In this document: one piece after another, positions 1-9,973 of the stretch
Layout of the letters: every line of letters begins with the position of its first letter
Numbering within the stretch: the stretch's first letter is position 1
NCBI GenBank assembly: GCA_013399115.1
Contig: VXAA01005193.1
Span: 1,705,372-1,769,371, forward strand
Source of the DNA: Anseranas semipalmata
Lineage: Eukaryota > Chordata > Aves > Anseriformes > Anseranatidae
DNA length: 64,000 nucleotides
Reading direction: 5' to 3'
Made by a program: the position numbers and the translations under genes
Notes under the pieces: model-generated
The model's input: only the letters and a program-made list of their open reading frames with translations
What the model was told of the DNA's origin: nothing
Database searches by the model: none

Positions 1-468
1 ATGACCAAGAATAAAGAGCATCCACCCTCTTATACTACAGAAAGAATAAATAAATAATATCAAAGAAATGTTCACCACAGACTGGCCATGGGCACCGAAT
101 TCTCTGGCCATCCTTAATAACTAAAGCAATGCCAGATGTGCATGCACTCTTCCACCCCTGGGACCATCTCTAGTAGGATAGTACATACTTCTGTCTCCAA
201 GGCCCAAAATGGCTATTTTTCCCCCTCAAGAGGCATTACTACATGTTTATAGGGAGCAAGATACAAGAAAAGGACAAGATTGGAATCCAGATTTATGGCC
301 TTGAACAAGTTTCTTGAAAATGATGTGCCCAGTTTCCCAGCAAAAAAAGGAAAAACATCCACAGGCTGCAGCATCTAGCCTTGTTCTGAGGTCCCCAAAG
401 CTTGACACTTTCCCGTGCCAATTATTTTTTAACTGCAGAGGTTGGTATTCCCTTCTCTTGATTCTTAC
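1..468 (-). other. ACCS intron 7, running off the left edge
   Basis: Starting from the GTAAGA donor at 468, no further ACCS coding block could be matched on the minus strand. I see no repeat and no other gene. The next coding exon should lie beyond the edge. Confidence 0.7.
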
Positions 469-566
469 CTTACTGTCTAAATAGGCATACACCAGCTTGA
501 CGTTGCCATACAGAAAGACGCTCTGGGTGATACCACCATAAAAGGGAGTAGCAATCAGAACAGCCT
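469..566 (-). CDS. ACCS: ACCS exon 7, residues 507-539 (last exon inside the window)
   Basis: The acceptor is ggttccag and the donor AGTAAG|GTAAGA, ending in phase 0. The split codon gives Glu507. It encodes EAVLIATPFYGGITQ, then SVFLYGNVKLVYAYLDSK. The TPFYGG box corresponds to the TPYY segment of aminotransferases that stacks on the cofactor ring. The following exon, and the cofactor lysine, lie to the left of position 1. Confidence 0.94.
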
Positions 567-3500
567 CTGGAACCAAGCCAACAAAACTTGTTAGAGACAG
601 GTCCCAGTCCTCCTCTCTCTTCCAACATATTTCAGCTAAGCATGAAAGCTTTTCTACAATTATGCCCTCTGGAAACACTTTAATGTTACTGCCTTTTTCT
701 CTGCTTTCTTTCTATATTAATTCTTCAGTCTTCTGCAAGAACTAGGACACTGTACATCCATCCTCAGTAACCCTGGTAAGCTTGAGCATAGCCCACATTT
801 AGTGGGCTAAACAGAGCACCCCAAAACAGTGAAGGCAGACAGGGCAAGACACAGAGTGTAAGCGTCAGAGATCTGCAGACTGTGAAGGCATTGAATTTCA
901 CAATACAATGCTGCAGGAAACAAGAACCATGCAGTAGGCCAGCGCCAATTTCGCTCTTTCACTTTCATCAAACAATATTTAAACTGAGTAACTCATTTCC
1001 CAACAAAAATAAACATTAAAAACATCTCCCAGCAATCCACTTACCCCCAGGATCACAAAGGACTGTAGCTAATGCGGAAAACAAAGAGCCACAACCGTTC
1101 AAAACAATCACCTAGAGAAGAAAGAGAGAGGCTAGTGATAAATTGGTCCATAGAAAGATACCACCACAAAAAACAATTTCTAACAATATCACCAAAATGT
1201 ATTTTCTCCCTAATTCTCTAGCATGGATGTTCCCAGAATTTTCCTGCTGAATTCCCACTTCTACCAGAAATAACTTTAATCCTTTACTCTGCTTCATGAC
1301 ACTTTGTCCAGGTGCCTTTCTCAATTGTAATAAACAACACAGTATTTAGAAAGAGCAGGTTTTAAGTTGGAAACAAACTGGGGAGAAGTTCTAAACCTCT
1401 AGAAAGGCAAAATCCTTTTCACCAGCTAATATGAGTTATCTTCTCTTTATGGTAACAGCAGCTCCTACCTCCCACCAAATTTGTTCAATAGTGGAAACTG
1501 CTGTGTTGTACAGGAGCAAGTTTGAGTCCTTCTAGAAGACCGATGCGCACAGGTCCCATGAGTTCAATCCAAGCATCAGGTAGAATCTGCTGCCTTGGAG
1601 AGGCAATGATCAGCAAACTGATCAGTGATAACTTCAGCTTATGTGAAGTAGGGGCTTCTGCTGAATTACTGCAGCCAGAAGAGCAGTGGCTGCACCAGCT
1701 CCTGCTGCCTTTATAACCCAGCAAAAGCAGGACTCATGCACACACCGAGCCCAGCCTGCATCCCTCCCAGGTCAGCAAGTCCTGCAGAGACTCAGGTCTT
1801 GACACCTTCTTTACAACACTGTCACAAAGTCTGAAAACGTCTGTTCTTGCCAGGTAAAACTACTATTGGCTTAATGACAGATTTTGTCCTGAGGTGTAAC
1901 AGCAAAACAGAAATTAAACACAGCTGAAACAATGGGCACTCTTTGTCAAGGCTGAGGGATACAAGCACTGTAGGTCCCAGAGCTGAGTAAGTAGATAAAA
2001 GCATAAAGCTTCACTGAGAGCAATGGCATGAGGAGTTGGCACACAAAAGTAAAGAATAAGGCAAATATACAGCAGAACTGAAGTGTTTTGGCTGAAGTGT
2101 GCATCAAAAGCTACTAAAATGGCTATGATTCAATCTCATTTACATGATAGAAGGCTGTCATCTTACAAAATCACTTGTTTTAAAAAAATAAGATGAAATT
2201 GTTTGACAACAAATGGCAATACATTAGAATAGACACCAATGGAAAGTGGGTTACCCACATTTTCTGCCTTAAGAGGTGCAGGGGCCTTGCAGTAATAGGT
2301 CAAAAATCGAGCCACTTCCTCCCGTAAACTGAGAAAGACACAAAAGCAAATATTGATTCAGCTTATTCTCCAAGAGGCTGGGCTTCCCTAGGTCCACATC
2401 TCAGGAAAATAAAGCCAGAAAACAGGATAGCTCAGGCCCATGCCACAGACATGACTGTTACACATGGCAAAGGTGTCATGGATAATGTGCATACATTTCT
2501 GAAGAGCTTTAATCAAGGACAGAACTGAAGGATTGAAGTCCCCAATGTCCACCATGTCTCAAGGAACTTTTTGGAGTTACCTGATTTGTTACTGTATACA
2601 GTGCTGTTAAAACTGCACTTGCTTTAGAAAATTAGCATCTTCTCTTATATAAAAGGATTTTTAACTGGATTTTTAAAGGATTTCTAACTAGTTGGGTGAC
2701 TAATTTACAGTTTTGAAAAGAAAAAGATGATTAAATGACCTAGAAATGTTTTAACTAATGTGTAGCAGAAGTGCTTTGAACTCATCCATTTTGTTTATCA
2801 GACAAGTACTCAAAAAGAGAAGCATTACAGGAATGAGAAGACTTACAACATATGTCCCTTCCAGTCAGGATACTGAAGCAGTGGAGGCTCCATGAGGTTC
2901 ATATCAGTCTGTGTCAGCTGTGAGCAACAGGAAGAAACATTAAAAGCACAATCATTGATACCAGAAACATGGAAATAGGCAGGATCCATGTGCAGGCACA
3001 CACCTGCATAGACACATACACACAAAACTTCAACAGCCTTAAAACTGGATTGAGAAAGCCACTGACCATCAAAATTAATGCAAAATTAATAATTGCCTTG
3101 GAGAGGCAATGATCAGCAAGCAGATCAGTGATAACTGCAGTTTATGGGAAGTAGGGGCTTTTGCTAAATTATTGCAGACAAAACTTCACTGCACAGAGAT
3201 CTACAAAAAGGATGCCAAACAGGCAATACAAATGATGCCCCCCAAAAAGACTTTCTGAACAAATGAAGCCAAAGTTTCTGAACCCAAAGAGTCCCAAAGA
3301 GTGTTTTGCCCAAGTTCTAAGGACAACAGCTTTCAGCTGGCAATTAAGTCCCAATCGTGAAAGCTCTAGAATCACGAAAGCTCAGGTCTAGACTGTCAGA
3401 AAGAGATAGACAGGATTTAAAATCACAGTCTGATATGTATTTTCTTTTTTTAAAGAACTTTCAATATATTATTTTTTTATGAATTCTACCTTTCATTGGT

Positions 3501-6500
3501 ATCTCAATTCTGAGTTACTCCAGACCTATAGTACTGATAAGTCTTGGTAAGTGTTAGAGGGTAACAGGAACTTTCAAAAGACAAGAGAAAAATAAAATTA
3601 TCTTCTTGAATGTCTTCCTTAGGGCAGATACTTTGTTCTTTATTAGGAGTTTATTCTGTTCTCAAAGTCAGATTCACCTGAACTGTGGGCAAGCTTTAGA
3701 GCCCTTTTTAATGTTTAGATTTAGGTAAAATAAGCACACTGCTTTGATCTAAACATTTTCAAGGTTGTAATTATCAGGGTTTCACATAATCCAGTTCTAT
3801 GAAGTTGCAAGGGGAAGTGCAGCAGTGATCAGGGCAGTGAGAAGAGTACGTTTTACATGAACAAAAAGGGAATAAACAAATGTTATGTGCAAGGTAACTG
3901 CCAACTATTTGATGACAACCAATCTATGAGTTAATGCTAAAAAAGGCAGGGGAGTGTGGACACAACGAGTAAGTGATGGTGCAAAGGAAGAGGGAAATTT
4001 AACATGCAGTGTGAAAGTCTACCACATAGTAACAAAACCACAACATTCTGCATTGGTGTTTTAATAACTTGTGCCAAGCTCTGGAGTTTAAAGACACTGT
4101 CCTCATCCCATGCAGAATTACAACCTGACATTAGGGGAATAAAGTTCCTTTATTCATCTGTAGATGTTCTTGAAGCCTATGTAGCACAGAACTATGTCTC
4201 CTTAGATCTCTCTCCTAAACTCATCTAGAGAATGCAACATAAAACATATCAGCAGACTCAGCCAAAACAGGCTATGCATTAATAAAGAGGAGATCCCTTA
4301 AAGATAATGCTTTAAGGGCTAAGAAAATCAGATGGGCCAACCAAAATGAAGACTGTCTGAGATCTCATGCCACAGAATATTATCCAATTTTAAGGGTCAA
4401 AAGTTGAAGACAGAAATCTGACACACTGCTTTATTCAGTGGAAACAGTGAGTATTTATTGCTCCCAATAGCAATAAATTATTTTTCCTACAATCCCAGCT
4501 GGTGCTGCATTCAGTGAACCCCTGCTGTAACTCTGGGCTGTGATGACAAAGAAGCTGGGAACGGTAACTTTGTCCAACTTCTTGCCACGTGCATGATGGC
4601 TCATCATACTATAGCTCATTCTCACAATAAGGCTAACGACGATGCAACTGAATGCTGTCTCCCTCCGCACTACTTGCTGCAGGCGCTGTGTTAGTGTAGG
4701 GAAAGGACAGTGAACAAAGGGAGGTACAACCTACGCAGCCCTGAGGGCACCTTCCGTGTGCACACCTACCAGGCAGCAGCTCTGCCTTACCTGTTCTTTT
4801 AGCTGGAAGGCCGAGTGGTGGGGTTGCATCCCCGAGTCAGTGGTGTGGCAGGCAGGAATAAAACAAGGAACATTTTGAGGGTGGGAATTGGTGGAACGGG
4901 AGTAACAGTGAGCTTCAAACCGCAGAGACTGACTGTCAGAACCCCAGCCACCTTCCCTCCCCACAGGCAAGGAAAAGTGCAGCCTTCCCACCTAGGAGGC
5001 TGAATCCGGGCAATAATTTTAATGGAAATCAAGAAACGTTCCTCTAAGGCACAGGTCTGTTGTTTTCTTTTGCCATTTTTTTTTTAAGTCATGCCATTTG
5101 TTTCATGCAATTGAACAAAGTGTCTGACTAGCAGCTGATCCAGTATGATTTCAAGAGATTTCATGACATGTCACATTCACTGCTGCCACCCTCTCAAATT
5201 TTAGGTAAATTCAGAACTGGGTGTCCAACCTGTGTAACTTTACAATGGACAGAGTCCACTTCCTCTGTCCCAGGCTATGAAGATCCTTGAAATTAAAGAG
5301 AGATCAAAACTAGTTCTGAGACCTCTGTATTAAATGAAATACAGTCAGTAGGAGAAAATAAAATGCATCTTAATTTCATTTAAGTACTGAGTCTCGAGTA
5401 TTTGAATGAGCCAAGTACATTCCCACAGGGAAACACACAATGAAGGGCAACAGAAAAACACCCCTGTTTCTATCCTCCTGGAAAAATAACATAAATAAGT
5501 GTACAAATAGCTGGATTCAAAAGTGACTCCCAACAATAAGAAATTCACAAGGAAAAACTTTACCAGAGAAACCTGACCAGCAGCAATAACGCTAGGAAAG
5601 TACAGACACTGAGGAGGAACTACACAGCACATTTGGTATTTCTTTTTGGAATAGGACTTACCCGTTTAGACATCAGGTCAAAGCAGAGTTTATTCTCACT
5701 GGTGCCAAAATTAATTATACCCTAGAAAAAGAAATAATTTATAATGGAAGGACGCAAAAAAAACATGTAAATACATCACCTTAGCTATTACTTCACTGAC
5801 CTGCTCCCAAAAATCTTACCAAGGAAAAGTCAAAATACAGTTCACATAAACCTCGCAATATATAACTAGAGACATATATGTATGTGAGTGTTTATATATA
5901 TATCTCAGGCCCTCAGCTTCTTAGGCAATAAACATTCTGTAAATAAGTAAGTACTAACAATTTATACTTCTTTACAAAATATGTTTAACTTATTCTTGAA
6001 TTCACTCATTGGTATGCATCTCACTGCAAAAACACATAAAACAGTTCTGGGAAAACTGAGGTTTACACTTCTGCAGCAGTTTAAAGCAATGTTTTTGATA
6101 CTTTTCTTTATCTAAATTTACTGTTTATCAGTCATTACCATTCCACTCCACTGATTCTTTCAAATAACCACATAAACACAGAGTCATTACATTTTCCCTC
6201 TGCAGAGACAATCCCGCAGTACCAGGTCTAGGATTTGGCCCTGCTTATTTAACATTATATTAGATGCTGAAGATCTCAAGTCAACTAGCACATTTTCATT
6301 ACTGGAAGAGGTTGGATAAATAAATTTTAAAAAATACAAAAGGCAATCTAAACAACTGTACAAATATGATGTTACTAAAGTACAAGTCCAATTTTAGGTA
6401 TTTGTTTAAAAATCTACTACTTACATTGTTAGTAGAAGTTAGTAGAAGTGGCAGTTTGTGCCTTGTAATGCACCTCTTTTCAAAAAATTTACTGTGTTTT

Positions 6501-9485
6501 TGTATCTTAAAAATCTAGTTTTCACCTCCCAACACTGTGTGACTCAAGTCAGGGCTCAGAATAAAACATTTTTAAATTTTCAAGTAGTTCTGTATCTGAA
6601 TGCAGGATCTATTTAAAAGTAATCCACAGATAAATCATTATTTATATTCACTATACTTGTTACTTATTCAATAATAATTATTAATACAGCCTCTGTGCCA
6701 CCAGGGGGTGTGTGACGAGCTACTTACAACTGAGCAGCAGAGCTTAAACAGGCAGGAAAAGCTCCGAGTGTTAGTTAATTTTTTAAAAAATGTCTACTAC
6801 TTTGTTGTTTTATCTCATCCACCACCCATCACCAGCAATAACTGGTGATTGTCCTCAGTGGGCAACAGTGGTGGTGAGATAAAAAAAGAGGAACAGGAGC
6901 CCTGTGTGTTCCTGCAGGTTTCTTTCACCTTTGAAGGTCTACTACTGCCACTGGCTCCCGACAGGAAAATCAGGGCATGCAAACCTGCACAGTTACTTTT
7001 TATTTCACGTCCTAGAACAAACAGCTTGACCCACCACACCTGGGTGAGCCAGGAAAACACTCTGAGACTCCCACTCACATTGGGGTTCTTGTCTTCATCA
7101 TACTTGTCAGCATGATAAGCTTTGTACCCTTCCTCGGTGGAGCCCCGGAAAATGTTGGCGATGTTGCCCCGAGCGGAGAGGTAGGGGCTCCTCTGGAACT
7201 CGCCCGGGTGGCAGAAGCCGTGCACGTCAACCCTCCTGTCGGACAGTGGTCGAGCCCTCAGCTCATGCAGGTCGCCTCCTCCTCCTCCGAGGCCGGTGAT
7301 TTCGGACAGCGCCTGTTTGAAGTCCAAGCCCCGAGGCATTGCAACGGAAGAGGAAGAGCCACTGTGGCTCTGCTTCAGGATGCTGAGCATCTGGGCAAAA
7401 ACATTGAACATGCGGAACTCATGCTCCCGCTCCAGTTCGAAACGCCGCTGCTCCAGCTGCATCCGACGCTCCTCCACGTCCAAGTCTCGCTGAAATCGTC
7501 GCTCCTCCATCTGCAAAAAGCGCTCTTCCATGGCCCGCTGAGACGTCAGGGTCTTCAGCAAGAGATCGTCGAGCGGGTCCTTCACGCGCTGGCCTTTCCG
7601 CTTTTTTCTCAGGCGATGCAAGGCGGAGAAGCCGGGCCGAGGAACCACGTTCTGGATCCGCGATGAGTTGGCCATGTTGGGCTCACTGAAACCTGTAAAG
7701 ATTTAAAAGGAGGAAGAAAAATGACACGTGCAGCAAGTAAAATGGTGTGGGCATGCTTTGCCACCTTCCACTGCCCTTCCTAGAAAACACCAGTCTATCT
7801 ACACTAGGATTTTACTGGAAAACCAAAGTAAAATCAGTCAGGAACATCTCAGAGTTTGTGAGGTTGTTTGAAGTTTGTTTTTCCTTAACTTCACATACTG
7901 GGCTCCCTATTATGCTGCCAGCAGCTGACCTGGCTCCCCGTCTGCTCTCTGGATTGACCTTAATGAGTCAACCCCTTCTGACACTGCCCTTGGCTACCTA
8001 CGCAACCACCACAGGGAGGACATAGCGTTTCTTCCTGATCTCGGAAATAAACCTCACACTGATCATCACCTCTCTTCCTCCCAAGCACACTGTGTTCTTC
8101 CATCAACCTGTCCTAGACTGGTTGGAAATCTCTGTGACTTCCAGATTCCACCTTTCACAGCAGCCAAGTAATGGTCAATTGCACTCCCAGTAAAGAAGTC
8201 TCATCTCCTTTAAACAGATAAGCTGCTTCTACCAGTGACTTTCAAAAACATCTTCTTTCCAAGTTCTAATTAACAGATTAGAAAGCCAGGCAATGATTAT
8301 CCCCAAGTATTCTTCATTGGTGAGTGTCCTAAAAGATTAGATATGGAAAACATTTAAACAGAACACAAGGAAAGTTTCACCTGCAGGTTTATAGCATCGC
8401 AATGGCAGAAGAGGGTCTCCTGATACAATTCAGCATGAGGACTGCAGACAGCCCTGGTCATGTTCAATCGACACCAAAAAGCATGCAATTTTTTTTTTTT
8501 TTTTTAATAATGTAAGCACTGTCAGCATTATATGCAGAAAACTAGCACGAATGCCTATCCCAGCTTATAGCAGATGCGACAGTCCTTTGGATTTCATATG
8601 CAGTATTCAGCCTAGCACGGTAATTTTAGATTTTATTTACCTGCAGCAAGACACGTTTCAGGAATTGCCAGAAGACTATTAATGCGGATACCAGCCTTCT
8701 ACTTTAAAGCTTTTTGGGACGTGGAAAATAAGAATCCAAACGTCAATGCAAAAAACCAGGTGTCTATCTCCGCACCAGAAAAAAAAAATCTCTCTTTCTG
8801 GGAAACAAGGCGGCAACCTTATGCTGGAATGTAAAAGGCCATCCCTACCTGAAGGTGAAACACTGGTTTCAATGGGAATCTCCACCCTGGAGATGGGAGA
8901 GTCGTTCTGGGCCCTCTCCAAGAAGGCTCTCTCCATCTCCTGTTCTTCAGGGGAGCCCTGCTGGTAAGACATGGATGGTGGGGGCTCTGGGGTCAAGCAG
9001 TGTTCATCAGAGTTCACCTCCTCACATTTGATTTCCATCAGTTCGGGGTGCTGCGAGTGCCCGAAGGGCAGGGCGGAGGCGGCGAACTGGTGGTGGTAGC
9101 TCTCCACCATGCTGCCCTGCAGCACCTGCTGGGCCATCATGCTGCCGCTCAGCGGGCCGTAGGCCAGCGAGGGGCGGCTGTTGAGCACCCGGTCCATCAC
9201 GTCGTAGAACTTCCAGGTCCGGCCGCCCCGCGGGGCCTTGCTGTTGTCCTTGATCCGCCGGTACTCCAGCTTCATCTTCTTGATCTTCTCCCGGCACTGG
9301 TCGCCCGTCCGGTGGATGCCCTTCTCCCTCAGCACCTCGGCGATGCGGTTGAAGACGTGCTGGTTCCGCAGGCAGCTCTCCAGCTCCATCTGCACCGACT
9401 CGTCGGCCCAGAGCTGCAGCAGCTCCACCACCTCGGGGTCCGACCAGTTGCTGCCGCGCTCGTACTTCTTCCCCCGAAAATCCAT
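469..9485 (-). CDS. ACCS: ACCS/ACCSL-like protein with N-terminal Myb/SANT (trihelix) domain; 5' part, seven coding exons
   Basis: Joined exons (minus strand): 9485-8849, 7692-7079, 5721-5662, 2917-2847, 2328-2259, 1111-1045, 566-469. Every junction has AG/GT sites and the phases (1,0,0,2,0,1,0) keep one frame through 539 residues. Residues 12-102 are a Myb/SANT-like domain, 239-250 a basic patch, 252-320 a charged coiled coil, and from about 381 onward the chain aligns with vertebrate ACCS (GTSENKLCFDL, LLQYPDW, LREEVA, TPFYGGITQ). ACCS proteins belong to the class I/II PLP aminotransferase fold; from memory, human ACCS has little or no true ACC synthase activity. The catalytic lysine region lies beyond the left edge, so activity cannot be judged here. 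The start at 9485 has G at -3 and +4, but the frame stays open upstream into the N-run, so an earlier start is possible. The sequence mixes ACCS-like and ACCSL-like residues, as expected of a gene from before the mammalian duplication. Confidence 0.92.
567..1044 (-). other. ACCS intron 6
   Basis: The donor is GTAAGT at 1044 and the acceptor ccag ends at 567. It is ordinary AT-rich intronic sequence in which I see no other feature. Confidence 0.8.
1045..1111 (-). CDS. ACCS: ACCS exon 6, residues 485-506 plus one base of 507
   Basis: The acceptor is ctctag and the donor GGGG|GTAAGT, leaving phase 1. It encodes VIVLNGCGSLFSALATVLC and then DPG. This is the loop that contacts the PLP phosphate in fold-type I aminotransferases. 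The NGCGS sequence differs slightly from the human ACCS and ACCSL versions (NGGAS and NGCCS, from memory). Confidence 0.94.
1112..2258 (-). other. ACCS intron 5, containing one copy of an 84-base repeat
   Basis: The donor is GTGGGT and the acceptor ctctag. The stretch 1591-1674 is one copy of an 84-base unit whose second copy lies in intron 3. Nothing else is recognisable. Confidence 0.8.
1591..1674 (+). repeat. 84-base intronic repeat, copy A
   Basis: Begins TGCCTTGGAGAGGCAATGAT and ends in ATTACTGCAG. By eye it matches 3094-3177 over 84 ungapped positions with 8 mismatches. Family not recognised. Confidence 0.8.
2259..2328 (-). CDS. ACCS: ACCS exon 5, residues 461 (last base) to 484
   Basis: The acceptor is tttctcag. 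It encodes LREEVARFLTYYCKAPAPL and then KAEN. LREEVARFL is a strongly conserved ACCS/ACCSL block. Frame and homology to the next exon (EN|VIVLNG) require the donor AAT|GTGGGT, a weaker site than the flanking GTAAGT-type donors. The overlapping GTAACC four bases downstream would break the frame. Confidence 0.93.
2847..2917 (-). CDS. ACCS: ACCS exon 4, residues 438-460 plus two bases of 461
   Basis: The acceptor is ctcacag and the donor ATGTT|GTAAGT, leaving phase 2. It encodes LTQTDMNLMEPPLLQYPDW and then KGHM. The LLQYPDW motif is diagnostic of ACCS/ACCSL; human ACCSL also has YPDW, while human ACCS has YADW. The split codon with exon 5 gives Phe461. Confidence 0.95.
2918..5661 (-). other. 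ACCS intron 3 (about 2.7 kb), containing the second copy of the 84-base repeat
   Basis: The largest intron of the gene inside the window. Apart from the repeat copy at 3094-3177, I see no exon-like block with flanking splice sites that matches a known family. The stretch around 4740-4990 is locally GC-rich without a recognisable gene. Confidence 0.75.
3094..3177 (+). repeat. 84-base intronic repeat, copy B
   Basis: Same orientation as 1591-1674, about 1.5 kb away, with 8 differences in 84 aligned bases. It is either a local duplication or two insertions of an unidentified short element. Confidence 0.8.
5662..5721 (-). CDS. ACCS: ACCS exon 3, residues 418-437
   Basis: A 60-base phase-0 exon with acceptor ttttctag and donor CGG|GTAAGT. 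It encodes GIINFGTSENKLCFDL followed by MSKR. The GTSENKL segment is the first conserved box of ACC synthase-like enzymes, equivalent to the plant AENQL box, whose Glu contributes to the active site. Confidence 0.95.
5722..7078 (-). other. ACCS intron 2
   Basis: The donor is GTGAGT at 7078 and the acceptor ctttttctag ends at 5722. It is AT-rich with a TA/TG-rich low-complexity patch at about 5868-5903. Exon 2 can be read through into this intron as an open frame to 6815, but homology to ACCS stops exactly at the donor. Confidence 0.8.
7079..7692 (-). CDS. ACCS: ACCS exon 2: basic patch, coiled coil, linker and start of ACCS homology, residues 213-417
   Basis: The acceptor (tttacag) is at 7693-7694 and the donor is AAT|GTGAGT. 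The split codon from exon 1 gives Gly213, followed in frame by Phe-Ser-Glu-Pro-Asn and then Met219. Residues 239-250 (RLRKKRKGQRVK) look like a nuclear localisation signal. Residues 252-320 form a charged coiled coil with repeated MEER/VEERR/LEQRR units. A Gly run (GGGGG, near residue 350) leads to a linker. From about residue 381 (YLSARG, then EEGYKAYH and DEDKNP) the sequence matches the conserved start of vertebrate ACCS. From memory, human ACCSL keeps a related coiled-coil segment upstream of its enzyme domain. Met219 has A at -3 and G at +4, so it could start a shorter isoform lacking the DNA-binding domain. Confidence 0.92.
7693..8848 (-). other. ACCS intron 1
   Basis: The donor is GTAGGG at 8848 and the acceptor tttacag ends at 7693. 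It joins the Myb/SANT exon to the coiled-coil exon. It contains a T-run at 8489-8505. No other gene is seen. Confidence 0.85.
8849..9485 (-). CDS. ACCS: ACCS exon 1: Myb/SANT-like (trihelix) domain and acidic linker, residues 1-212
   Basis: This exon encodes a Myb/SANT-like DNA-binding module of the Myb_DNA-bind_4 type. Trp14, Trp26 and Trp91 mark the hydrophobic core. A Cys64-Arg-Glu-Lys segment and a basic third helix (KKMKLEYRRIK, residues 69-79) would face DNA. Residues 103-212 are a low-complexity linker rich in Ser, Gln, Pro and Glu. It contains a sumoylation-type motif, Ile152-Lys153-Cys-Glu155. The exon ends in phase 1 at a CAG|GTAGGG donor. Read alone it would pass for an MSANTD-family gene; the in-frame splice to the next exon is why I assign it to ACCS. 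Codon use is very GC-rich, as usual for a CpG-island first exon. Its upstream edge abuts an assembly gap. Confidence 0.88.
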
Positions 9486-9501
9486 CCCTCCCGCGGCCCG
9501 C

Positions 9502-9522
9502 GGGCGCCGGGGGCGGGCGGGG
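9502..9522 (+). other. G-quadruplex-capable motif beside gap 1
   Basis: Four G-runs (3, 5, 3 and 4 G) separated by loops of 4, 1 and 1 bases, 34 bases from the N-run. Confidence 0.7.
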
Positions 9523-9556
9523 CCCAGGGGCTCCGGGCCTGGCCCTCCCGGGACCC

Positions 9557-9973
9557 NNNNNNNNNNNNNNNNNNNNNNNNNNNNNNNNNNNNNNNNNNNN
9601 NNNNNNNNNNNNNNNNNNNNNNNNNNNNNNNNNNNNNNNNNNNNNNNNNNNNNNNNNNNNNNNNNNNNNNNNNNNNNNNNNNNNNNNNNNNNNNNNNNNN
9701 NNNNNNNNNNNNNNNNNNNNNNNNNNNNNNNNNNNNNNNNNNNNNNNNNNNNNNNNNNNNNNNNNNNNNNNNNNNNNNNNNNNNNNNNNNNNNNNNNNNN
9801 NNNNNNNNNNNNNNNNNNNNNNNNNNNNNNNNNNNNNNNNNNNNNNNNNNNNNNNNNNNNNNNNNNNNNNNNNNNNNNNNNNNNNNNNNNNNNNNNNNNN
9901 NNNNNNNNNNNNNNNNNNNNNNNNNNNNNNNNNNNNNNNNNNNNNNNNNNNNNNNNNNNNNNNNNNNNNNNNN
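9557..9973. other. Assembly gap of 417 N
   Basis: Unresolved bases directly upstream of the ACCS start codon, flanked by extremely GC-rich sequence. The 5' UTR, the promoter and possibly more N-terminal codons are probably hidden here. Confidence 1.

Noticed and set aside
6815..7078. Read-through extension of exon 2
   Set aside because: Homology to ACCS stops at the GTGAGT donor and resumes in the exon at 5721, so this is intron.
7112..7666. 184-codon plus-strand ORF
   Set aside because: Antisense shadow of ACCS exon 2, whose minus-strand product has clear homology.
8849..9485. A separate MSANTD-type gene independent of ACCS
   Set aside because: There is no stop codon before a good splice donor, and the next exon continues in frame. 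I prefer the fusion, though a separate transcript is not excluded.
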